From Actinophytocola sp036555685 (GTDB lineage: Bacteria; Actinomycetota; Actinomycetes; Mycobacteriales; Pseudonocardiaceae), in contig NZ_DATBKY010000111.1 of the NCBI RefSeq assembly GCF_036555685.1, positions 1 to 64,000 on the forward strand: DNA of 64,000 nt, read 5' to 3'. The position numbers and the translations under genes were made by a program. Positions 41,311 through 48,145 of the stretch are shown one piece after another. The notes under the pieces were generated by a model, which was not told the origin of the DNA, ran no database searches, and worked only from the letters and a program-made list of their open reading frames with translations. Every line of letters begins with the position of its first letter. The stretch's first letter is position 1.

Positions 41311-42059
41311 GATTGGTGCTCCTGTCCGTGTGTCGCGGTGTCACGGGCGGACTCCGGATACCGGGCGCGCAGCATGCCCCGGCACACCCCGGAGTTGGCC
41401 TCCTGGCTCACCCGCGTCAGGCGGGCGAGGCCAAGATGGCGCCGCATGCCCGGCTCGTCCACGCCGGCGCCGGTGGCCGGGTCGAGGACGAGCGGGTCGC
41501 GGTCGGTGTCGGGCAGGCCGAGCTCGCGGCGGCGGTGGCGCAGCCGCTCGCGGTCGGCGGTGGGTGGCGCGTCCCCCAGCGCGAGCCCGGCGAGGCTCGC
41601 GGGGTCGGCGCCGGCGGCGACCAGCGCCCGGCACACCCGGTCCGTGCCGGCGAGCACGGCCTTGCGCAGGAAGTCGGCGCGCAGGCCGTCCAGCTCGTCG
41701 GCGGCCTCCCCGGCGAACGTGCCGAGGAAGCCGGCCCGGGCGGCGACGCCGCGGTTGATCGCGTCCGCGGCGAAGTGGTCGTCCAGCTCCACGACCGTGC
41801 GCCCGACGCCCTCCACCGCCGACACGGCGTCGTAGGCGTCGGCCACCATCAGGAACGCGAAGTTGGGCGCGCAGAAGTAGGTCGGCAGCCGCAACCGGAC
41901 GAGGGCCTCACCGGCCGGGTTCACCTCGCAGTGCGAGACGAAACCCAGGTCGGTGAGTGGCTCGTCCAGTTCCGGGTCCAGCACCGTGCCCAGTGCCGAC
42001 CAGACCGCCGACCGGATCGCCGCGGTGTCGCCGGCGGTCTGGGTGGCGGGGGTCGTCAC
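41307..42059 (-). CDS. DUF59 (MIP18-like) metal-cluster assembly protein with C-terminal extension
   Basis: 250 aa from GTG 42059, which overlaps the amidohydrolase stop. Residues about 20-105 follow the DUF59 pattern (VLDPELDEPLTDLGFVSHCEV, then FCAPNFAFLMVADAY). The remaining 145 residues are soluble and not recognised, so the protein is over twice the size of a plain DUF59 protein. DUF59 proteins help insert Fe-S or iron centres. A gene of this type is a regular member of propane monooxygenase operons and is likely to assist maturation of the diiron hydroxylase or the 2Fe-2S reductase. Confidence 0.8.
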   Translation of the reverse strand: MTTPATQTAGDTAAIRSAVWSALGTVLDPELDEPLTDLGFVSHCEVNPAGEALVRLRLPTYFCAPNFAFLMVADAYDAVSAVEGVGRTVVELDDHFAADAINRGVAARAGFLGTFAGEAADELDGLRADFLRKAVLAGTDRVCRALVAAGADPASLAGLALGDAPPTADRERLRHRRRELGLPDTDRDPLVLDPATGAGVDEPGMRRHLGLARLTRVSQEANSGVCRGMLRARYPESARDTATHGQEHQS

Positions 42060-43093
42060 GAGGCAGGCACCCCCACCGGCTCGGTGGTCTTCTCCTTCTC
42101 GGCCTCCAGCTCGCCGGGCACCTTGATGTCGTACAGGCGCGCGGCGTTCAGGCCGAGGATCTTCTTCTTCTGCGTCACGGTGAGCGGGGCGTAGTCGGCC
42201 ATCTCCTCGTCGTCCGGCATCTGCCAGTCGACGAAGCCCTCGACCTGCCACTTCGGTTCCCAGATCGCGTAGTCCGCACCGAAGATCAGCTTGTCCTCAC
42301 CGAGCCAGAACATGAGCTCGCCCATGACCTTCGCGAAGAACCGCGGGCGGGCGTGCATCAGGCCGCCGATCACCACGGCGAGGCCCGCGTAGACGTTCGG
42401 CTCCTGGGTGGCCATGAAGCAGAAGTCCTCGATGCGGGGCAGGCCCACGTGCTCGACGATGAAGTTCAGCTCGGGGAAGTTGGTCGCGGCGTAGTCGACG
42501 TCGGACACGTCGAAGGCGTCCTTGTCCAGCGGCCAGATCGTCGGTCCCTTGTGGACGTGGATGTTCCGGACCCCGAGCTCCTGGCACTTCTCCAGGTAGC
42601 GCGCCGCCTCCGGCGACTTCAGGCTCCAGCCGCGGGAGTCGCCGCGCCACTCGGCGGTGTAGAGCTTGACGCCCTTGCAGCCGAAGCGCGCCACCCGCTC
42701 CTCGAGTGCCTTGAGGCCTTCATCGCCCTCGCGGGGGTCCCAGTTGGTGTTCACGATGAACTTGCCGGGGTGGCGTTCGGCCAGCTCTGCGTTCTTCTCC
42801 GTCGTGTTGAACCCGTTGGTGTACCACTGCTTCAGGCTGGTCGGCTGGAAGATCGCGATGTCCACGTGGCCCTCGTCGAACAGGTCACGCATCATCGTCT
42901 CTTCGGAGTACTTCTGGAACTTCTCGATCGGCCAGTGCGTGTCCGCCGGGCCGAGTCCCTGGTAGGCGTGGAAGCACTCGATCCAGCCCTTGGCGTACTG
43001 CTCCTGGCCGGGTACCCAGTTCGCGGGGCTCGCGTCCCAGAAGTGGGTGTGGCCGTCGACCACGAAGTAGTTCTCGCCGTCCTTCGTGTACAT
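42056..43093 (-). CDS. Amidohydrolase-2 family protein of the propane monooxygenase operon
   Basis: 345 aa metal-dependent hydrolase fold. DGHTHFWD near the N-terminus gives the HxH metal site; later HVHKGP, EHVGLPRIEDF and FGADYA supply the other ligands. Homologues sit at the same place in prm/mim operons, but their reaction is unsettled; a maturation role for the hydroxylase is often suggested. A 109-nt gap separates it from prmD; it overlaps the DUF59 gene by 4 nt. Confidence 0.85.
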   Translation of the reverse strand: MYTKDGENYFVVDGHTHFWDASPANWVPGQEQYAKGWIECFHAYQGLGPADTHWPIEKFQKYSEETMMRDLFDEGHVDIAIFQPTSLKQWYTNGFNTTEKNAELAERHPGKFIVNTNWDPREGDEGLKALEERVARFGCKGVKLYTAEWRGDSRGWSLKSPEAARYLEKCQELGVRNIHVHKGPTIWPLDKDAFDVSDVDYAATNFPELNFIVEHVGLPRIEDFCFMATQEPNVYAGLAVVIGGLMHARPRFFAKVMGELMFWLGEDKLIFGADYAIWEPKWQVEGFVDWQMPDDEEMADYAPLTVTQKKKILGLNAARLYDIKVPGELEAEKEKTTEPVGVPAS

Positions 43094-43202
43094 GTTTCAA
43101 CTCCACTGCGTGTGTCGCGGGTGACGGTCCGGCGCACCGCCGGCGGATCGGCGACCGCCGGGCGGCGAACCGGACCCTCACACTGCAATCGGGTCGGCTG
43201 GG

Positions 43203-43583
43203 CTACTTGACCGGCTTCAGGTCGAAGTCGAGGTACTCGGCGGCGTCCTCCGGGTTGGCGAACATGATCGTGCGGTCGTCGAGGTGCACCATGCGCCCGT
43301 AGTGGGTGGACATGCTCTCCTCGAACTCGGCCGCGTTGAACCAGCCCTCCTCTTCCCCGGCCGCCTCGTCGACGTCGGCGTAGACCACGTCCATGCGACC
43401 GACGGCGTCGACGCGGATCATCGAGGGGAGCGGGGTGATCGTCACGTTCGACTCGCGCGCCATGACCGCGGCGACGATCGCGCCGACCTGGTTGTTCATC
43501 AGCGTGAACCCGCACTTGTTGGACGCCGTGTTGTCCTGTTTGTACGGACTCTCGGCGGTCTTGAAGGACTTGACGGAGGTCAC
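43203..43583 (-). CDS. prmD: Propane monooxygenase coupling (effector) protein
   Basis: 126 aa MmoB/DmpM-type protein with no cofactor motif: NKCGFTLMNNQVGAIVAAVM, SMIRVDAVGRMDV and FEESMSTHYGRM are typical. It binds the hydroxylase and tunes substrate access and electron use. The GTG at 43583 overlaps the prmC stop (GTGA). Confidence 0.92.
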   Translation of the reverse strand: MTSVKSFKTAESPYKQDNTASNKCGFTLMNNQVGAIVAAVMARESNVTITPLPSMIRVDAVGRMDVVYADVDEAAGEEEGWFNAAEFEESMSTHYGRMVHLDDRTIMFANPEDAAEYLDFDLKPVK

Positions 43584-44749
43584 TGGCTCAGCTCCTTCGG
43601 TGCTTGCAGACCCAGATCGGACAGGATCCCGGCGAAACGGCTCTTCGCCCGGTCGAGGCCGTCCTCGAAGCGAGGCGGCTTGGCGTCGGGCTGCGACCAC
43701 AGCGGCTGCAGCGTGCGCACGGCCGCGATGCACCGGGGCACCCAGTCGGCGAGCCACTGCTGCAGGATCTTCTTGTTGTGGTCGGCGAACTCCTTGTCGT
43801 CGACGAGCAGCCGGAACATGGGCCGGGTGTAGCGCAGGTCGCGCTCGGCGTAGTCGTACTCCTCGGCGCCGACCAGCGTCGGGGTGACGAAGTCGCCGTT
43901 GGCGGGGGCGGCCTGCTGGACCAGGTTGCTGCGGAACATCTCGCCGACCAGTGGCTCGAAGACCACGTTCGCCGCGAAGATCGCCTCGCACCAGTCCCAG
44001 ATCGCCGTGAGCTGCTCGGCGGTCTCCCGCACGCCCTGCCATGCCGGGTCGGAGTCCCAGGTGGTCAGGTGCGCGGCGCCGTCGAAGTCCTCGATCTCCT
44101 CGCTGAGCGTGAGGTTGTACAGCGCGAGGTCCTGCGCCGCGCGGATGCGGTGCATGCTGTTCACCGAGATCGCGTTGTTGTGCATGTTCGTCGGCGCCCG
44201 GCGGTTGGCGTTGGCGAACAGGTACAGGCCGAGCCCGTGGTCCACGTGCATCCACGCGCCCACGTGCTGCGCCACGAACTGCACCCAGTTGCGGTTCCAC
44301 TGCTCGAACGCCTTGGCCTGGCGGGCGGCCTCGACGTTCTGGTTGAGCTGGCGGACCACGTTCGCGTTGTAGCGGTAGAGCGTGAGCTCCCACTCCTCGT
44401 TGGGGTCCCGGAACTCGTGCCAGCCGTGTGCCGGCCAGTCGTAGCCCTTGCCGCCCGACCCCGGACCGCGCGTGGGCTCCGGCCGGTCGGTGCCCCACGC
44501 CTTGAGCGCGGTCCACTCGAGAGGGTAGCCGCCCTTGCCGTCGGAGAAGCCGTACAGCCAGCCCTGGGCGAGGTAGTGCCGCGGGTCGGGCTGGACCTCG
44601 ACGGTGACGTCCTCGTAGTGGCTCTGCTTGCGCTTCGCCGGGTTGAAGTAGTTGAACGTACGCGAGGTCGAGTCCGGGAACACCTTGGCGCCCGCCTCGG
44701 CGTCGGTGAAGACCGGCTTCGGCACACTGCGTTCTGTCGTGGTGGTCAT
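43580..44749 (-). CDS. prmC: Propane monooxygenase hydroxylase beta (small) subunit
   Basis: 389 aa, ferritin-like without the diiron ligands. RTFNYFNPAKRKQSHYEDVT and the WMHVDHGLGLYLFANANRRAPT region are the group 5 SDIMO beta pattern. The ATG at 44749 has GAAGGA about 6 nt upstream; the GTG two codons before is too close to that site. It forms the (alpha-beta) hydroxylase dimer with PrmA. Confidence 0.93.
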   Translation of the reverse strand: MTTTTERSVPKPVFTDAEAGAKVFPDSTSRTFNYFNPAKRKQSHYEDVTVEVQPDPRHYLAQGWLYGFSDGKGGYPLEWTALKAWGTDRPEPTRGPGSGGKGYDWPAHGWHEFRDPNEEWELTLYRYNANVVRQLNQNVEAARQAKAFEQWNRNWVQFVAQHVGAWMHVDHGLGLYLFANANRRAPTNMHNNAISVNSMHRIRAAQDLALYNLTLSEEIEDFDGAAHLTTWDSDPAWQGVRETAEQLTAIWDWCEAIFAANVVFEPLVGEMFRSNLVQQAAPANGDFVTPTLVGAEEYDYAERDLRYTRPMFRLLVDDKEFADHNKKILQQWLADWVPRCIAAVRTLQPLWSQPDAKPPRFEDGLDRAKSRFAGILSDLGLQAPKELSQ

Positions 44750-44791
44750 CGACACTTCCTTCTCTCAGGCCGTTCCCATCCCTGCCGGCGG

Positions 44792-45838
44792 CTACGGGCC
44801 GTCCGGGTCGCCGGTCGTCGTGAACTTGTCGTAGAAAATGCGCTTCTCGGCCACACCGAGCTCGGGCAGCAGCTCGAGTGCCGCCTCAACCATCGGCGGC
44901 GGCCCGCACACGTACGCGTCGGCGCCCGCGAGGTCCGCGGCGCGGCTGCGCACCACATCGGTGATCAGCCCGGTCTCGCCGTCCCAGTCCTCGCCGTCGG
45001 GCTCGGACAGCGCCGGTACGAAGTGGAAGGACGGCAGCTTCTCCTCGAGAGCGGTCAGCTCCTTCTCGAAGCAGAGGTCGCGGCGCCGGCGCGCGCCGTA
45101 GAAGTAGGTCGCCGGCCGGTCGATGCCGCGGTCGGCCATGGACCGCAGCAGGCACAGGATCGGCGCCATCCCCGCTCCGCCCCCGACGAACACGATCGGC
45201 TTGTCCGGCGCGTCCCGGAGGGTGAACATCCCGTACGGACCGTTGATCTCCAGCCGGTCGCCGACGGCGACCTCGGTGTCCAGGAAGTGGGAGAAGAGGC
45301 CCTCCGGGTACACCTTGATCACGAACTCGAGCTTGTCGCCGTCGGTGCTCGGCGTGGTGGCCATCGAGAACGACCGGGTCCAGTCCGTCCCCGGGATCGT
45401 GAAGTCCACGTACTGGCCGGGGAAGTACTTGAACGTGGTCGGCTCCACGAGGCGCACGACCAGGTGGCGCATGTCGTGCGTGACGTTCTCGTTCGACTCC
45501 ACCTCCACGACCGCCCGCTGCAGCGGCAGTCCTGAGTGGATCATCTCCTCGTCGTAGTTGAGCAGCTCGATCGTGAGGTCCTCGTACGCGTGCGCCCGGC
45601 ACAGCAGCGTGTAGCCCTCGTCCTTCTCGAACTCGGGCAACGCGAACGTGGAGTACCGCTCGAGCTCCACGTCGTCGCCGTCGAGGATGAACGACTTGCA
45701 GGAGGCGCACTGACCTTCCTTGCAGCCGTGCATGAGCATGATGCCCTGCTCCGCGGCCGCGCGCAGGATCGTCTGGTCCTCGTCGACCTCGATCTCGACG
45801 CCCACCGGCTCGAAGCGCACCACGTGCTTGTCTGCCAT
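44792..45838 (-). CDS. prmB: Propane monooxygenase NADH reductase (2Fe-2S, FAD)
   Basis: 348 aa. Plant-type 2Fe-2S domain with Cys39, Cys44, Cys47 and Cys80; FAD domain with RSFSMATTPS; NAD domain with GGGAGMAPIL and the terminal YVCGPPPMVEAAL. It passes electrons from NADH to the hydroxylase. ATG 45838 begins the conserved MADKHVV; upstream frame is leader. A large hairpin lies in the prmA-prmB gap. Confidence 0.93.
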   Translation of the reverse strand: MADKHVVRFEPVGVEIEVDEDQTILRAAAEQGIMLMHGCKEGQCASCKSFILDGDDVELERYSTFALPEFEKDEGYTLLCRAHAYEDLTIELLNYDEEMIHSGLPLQRAVVEVESNENVTHDMRHLVVRLVEPTTFKYFPGQYVDFTIPGTDWTRSFSMATTPSTDGDKLEFVIKVYPEGLFSHFLDTEVAVGDRLEINGPYGMFTLRDAPDKPIVFVGGGAGMAPILCLLRSMADRGIDRPATYFYGARRRRDLCFEKELTALEEKLPSFHFVPALSEPDGEDWDGETGLITDVVRSRAADLAGADAYVCGPPPMVEAALELLPELGVAEKRIFYDKFTTTGDPDGP

Positions 45839-45906
45839 GGATTCCTCACCCGATCGCCGCTGCTGTACCGATCCGTACCGATCCGTTCGTGGCATGGGGG
45901 TGGCAT

Positions 45907-45941
45907 GGGGAGGACCCCGTTGGCGGGACGGAGTCCTCCCC
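45907..45941 (-). promoter_or_regulatory. Intercistronic hairpin between prmA and prmB
   Basis: GGGGAGGAC/GTCCTCCCC (9 bp) encloses a second 4-bp stem CCGT/ACGG. It sits in the 120-nt gap after prmA, the only sizeable gap among the four monooxygenase genes. A partial terminator or RNA-stabilising structure there would raise hydroxylase alpha relative to the reductase. No U-run follows. Confidence 0.55.
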
Positions 45942-45958
45942 GGTGCTCCCCCAGGCGG

Positions 45959-47611
45959 TCAGGCGCTCGCGGGAGCGGGCCGGCCGGCCGGCCCCTGCCG
46001 GTTGTAGTCGGCCTGGAACGCCGCGCGCTCCTCGTCGGTCATCTCGTTCAGCAGGACGTTCGGGCTCTGCAGCGGCGGGCACCGGCGCAGGTGGTCGAGC
46101 GTCCACATCTTCTTCGGGTCGAGGTTGAGGTGCGGCTGCGCGACGAGCGTCTTGCCGTCGTCACGCACGTAGCCCATGTCCGACACCACGTCCGCCCAGT
46201 TCCAGCCGTGGTAGAGCGTCTCCCACTCGCGGGAGCCGATCAGCTGGCCCATGTTCGGCGTGCTGCGCCCCTGGAACGTCGGCCGGAACGCCTCGGCGTC
46301 GGTCCAGCGGCAGGCCTCGTGGCAGTACGTCCGCCACTGGCCGTCGACCTGTTCCATGACCATGTCCTCGCGGACCAGGCACGGCACCATGCACGTCCAG
46401 CAGCGGTGCGGGTAGACGTAGTCGACGTCCTCGAGCGCGATCGGGTTGTGCCCGTTCGGGATCGACAGCCGGTTGTAGTTCTCCCACCACTTCCCGTACT
46501 TGTCGTACCAACCCGGGTACTTGTACTCGAACCACTCGAAGTCGGCGTCGGTCATCGGGTCGATGCGCCAGTAGTTGGCGAGCCACCCGGTGGCGAAGAA
46601 CTGGGCCACCTCGTGCACGTAGCCCTTGTTCCAGATCTGGTTCCACGCCTCCTCGATGAGGTCGTGGGGGACGACCAGGCCGTACTTCTCCAGCGGTACG
46701 AGGTAGCTGCGGTAGTAGTCGTCGTAGATCCACCGGCGCCACATCTCCGCGTAGCTTTCCCGGTCCTTGCGGCGGTCCTTCGTGCCGTACTCGATGAACG
46801 TGCCGATCGCCGCGTCGACCACGCGGTGGTTGTTCCACCACGCGTAGCGCAGGTCGCGCTCGAGCAGCTGGTGGTTGGCCTCGTCGGAGAGCGCCATCAG
46901 CAGGGTGGCGTAGCCGTTGCTGATGTGGCGCGACTCGTCGGACTGCACCGAGTGGAACACCGTCGGCAGCAGGTAGTCGCCGTTGGCGGCGGCCTCCGCC
47001 GGCATGGCGACGAACAGCGTGTTGGTGAACGCGGTCTCGGCGACGATCGTCAGGTAGATGCTCGCCGCGGTGATCGCGTCACCGGTGATGAAGCCTTCCG
47101 CGAACTGGCGGCCGATTGTGCCGCAGTAGTCGTTCTGGAAGTTGCGCAGGCTGGAGTTGAAGCCAGCGGGGTCGATGTAGTTGTTCATGTACAGGCGCTT
47201 CAGGTTCTGCTGGATCGTCGAGTGCCGTACCTCGTCGATCATCTGGATCGCCTGGCCGTTGTGCAGCTCGGGGTTGGGCACCGTGCGGAACAGCAGCGGC
47301 ATCGCCCGCGCCGCGGAGATCTCCGGCAACGGAATGATCGACAGGAACAGCTTCTGCCACTCCAGCCAGCGTTCCTGTACCTGCCGGAACATGTTCCCGC
47401 GGATCGCGCCGTCCTCCGCGCCGTACACGCGGTGGTCCTTCTCCTCCTGCATCGGGAAGTAGGAGCGCAGGACCTGCTTGAGCGGGTCCTTCTTCTTGGC
47501 CTTCTGGAATGTGTAGTCCGTCCCGTACTGGGAGACTGGTGTGTGGTAAGCCGGTTCCCAGGACAATTCCTGGATTTTCTGGTGGGCCTTGGCAACACTC
47601 TGGCGGCTCAT
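45959..47611 (-). CDS. prmA: Propane monooxygenase hydroxylase alpha (large) subunit, diiron
   Basis: 550 aa. Diiron ligands Glu97, Glu127 (DEVRH), His130, Glu192 (ETAFTN), Glu226 (SDESRH) and His229 have spacings 30, 3, 62, 34, 3, identical to those of MmoX (114, 144, 147, 209, 243, 246). Gene order A (alpha), B (reductase), C (beta), D (coupling) is that of prmABCD/mimABCD, group 5 soluble diiron monooxygenases that oxidise propane at C2 and sometimes acetone or phenols. The ATG has AGGAG 5 nt upstream. Exact substrate range cannot be read from sequence. Confidence 0.95.
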   Translation of the reverse strand: MSRQSVAKAHQKIQELSWEPAYHTPVSQYGTDYTFQKAKKKDPLKQVLRSYFPMQEEKDHRVYGAEDGAIRGNMFRQVQERWLEWQKLFLSIIPLPEISAARAMPLLFRTVPNPELHNGQAIQMIDEVRHSTIQQNLKRLYMNNYIDPAGFNSSLRNFQNDYCGTIGRQFAEGFITGDAITAASIYLTIVAETAFTNTLFVAMPAEAAANGDYLLPTVFHSVQSDESRHISNGYATLLMALSDEANHQLLERDLRYAWWNNHRVVDAAIGTFIEYGTKDRRKDRESYAEMWRRWIYDDYYRSYLVPLEKYGLVVPHDLIEEAWNQIWNKGYVHEVAQFFATGWLANYWRIDPMTDADFEWFEYKYPGWYDKYGKWWENYNRLSIPNGHNPIALEDVDYVYPHRCWTCMVPCLVREDMVMEQVDGQWRTYCHEACRWTDAEAFRPTFQGRSTPNMGQLIGSREWETLYHGWNWADVVSDMGYVRDDGKTLVAQPHLNLDPKKMWTLDHLRRCPPLQSPNVLLNEMTDEERAAFQADYNRQGPAGRPAPASA

Positions 47612-47746
47612 GTTTTCTCCTAACCCGACCGCTCAGGTTGACGGTGGCAGATTCACCTACACCCGGCCGTTTTTGGTGGGTCTCACCGACTGGGCGGCAG
47701 GCACACGTCCGATAGACGAATTACAACGCCCCGCGGCGGTGACGCG

Positions 47747-47763
47747 AGTCTCAATTTTGGACA
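47747..47763. promoter_or_regulatory. Degenerate regulator box in the prmA promoter region
   Basis: AGTCTCA-ATT-TTGGACA matches the perfect box TGTCTCA-N3-TGAGACA (48069-48085) at 11 of 14 arm positions. It is 136 bp upstream of prmA. A further half-site GGTCTCA lies at 47679-47685. Placement upstream of the core promoter fits an activator. Confidence 0.5.
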
Positions 47764-47769
47764 GCGCGG

Positions 47770-47776
47770 TGTCTCA
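47770..47776. promoter_or_regulatory. Half box TGTCTCA supplying a stop codon
   Basis: A perfect left arm of the regulator box, 7 bp from the degenerate box. Its TCA is the complement of the TGA stop of the 89-aa gene. No right arm follows. Confidence 0.4.
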
Positions 47777-48043
47777 GTCGTCCATCGTCGCCCGCAGTTC
47801 GGCGAGCTTTTCCTTGGTCGCCTCGCCGACTCGGGAGTCGCCTTCCAGCGCCGGTCGGATGCCGAGCGCGCGCAGCAGCTCGGCCGCCGGCTCGCCCGGG
47901 TTGCCGGCGGCGCCGAGCGTCGGGTGCAGGCCCTCGTCGACGAGATGGCCGAAGATCAGGTTGACCACGGTCCACGGGCTGTAGGTCTCGTCAGGTTGCT
48001 GTTCGTTCACGTCTCGCCCCTCGCCGGAGGTGTTTTGGTCCAT
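47774..48043 (-). CDS. Small 89-aa protein heading the propane monooxygenase operon
   Basis: 89 aa from ATG 48043, or 78 aa from GTG 48010, which has GAGGGG 6 nt upstream. Core sequence SPWTVVNLIFGHLVDEGLHP is followed by GEPAAELLRALGIRP and a charged helix. No cofactor or membrane motif. It lies between the divergent regulator and prmA, so it would be first on the prm transcript or on a separate short one (162-nt gap to prmA). I do not recognise a family; a role in regulation or hydroxylase assembly is only a guess. Confidence 0.7.
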   Translation of the reverse strand: MDQNTSGEGRDVNEQQPDETYSPWTVVNLIFGHLVDEGLHPTLGAAGNPGEPAAELLRALGIRPALEGDSRVGEATKEKLAELRATMDD

Positions 48044-48068
48044 GAGACCGCTCTCCCCGGCCGCGGGA

Positions 48069-48085
48069 TGTCTCAATGTGAGACA
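48069..48085. promoter_or_regulatory. Perfect palindrome TGTCTCA-ATG-TGAGACA, regulator box
   Basis: Two 7-bp arms, 61 nt upstream of the Fis-type regulator start and 26 nt upstream of the 89-aa gene start, so it can act on both. The same box recurs before the aldehyde dehydrogenase gene (52597-52613) and in weak form before prmA. Most likely the binding site of the divergent regulator. Confidence 0.7.
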
Positions 48086-48145
48086 CCGGGTGGTGGCGAA
48101 CCCGCTTACGCTGGTCTGGGGCACCGCGCGGTAAGGGAGCTGGAT

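Noticed and set aside
45959..47611. Tetrahydrofuran monooxygenase (thm) instead of propane monooxygenase
   Set aside because: Gene order is alpha, reductase, beta, coupling (prm/mim order); thm clusters place the coupling-type gene differently. Substrate is still not proved.
47612..47773. Sigma-54 promoter before prmA
   Set aside because: No GG-N10-GC element in the right place was seen, and the regulator lacks GAFTGA.
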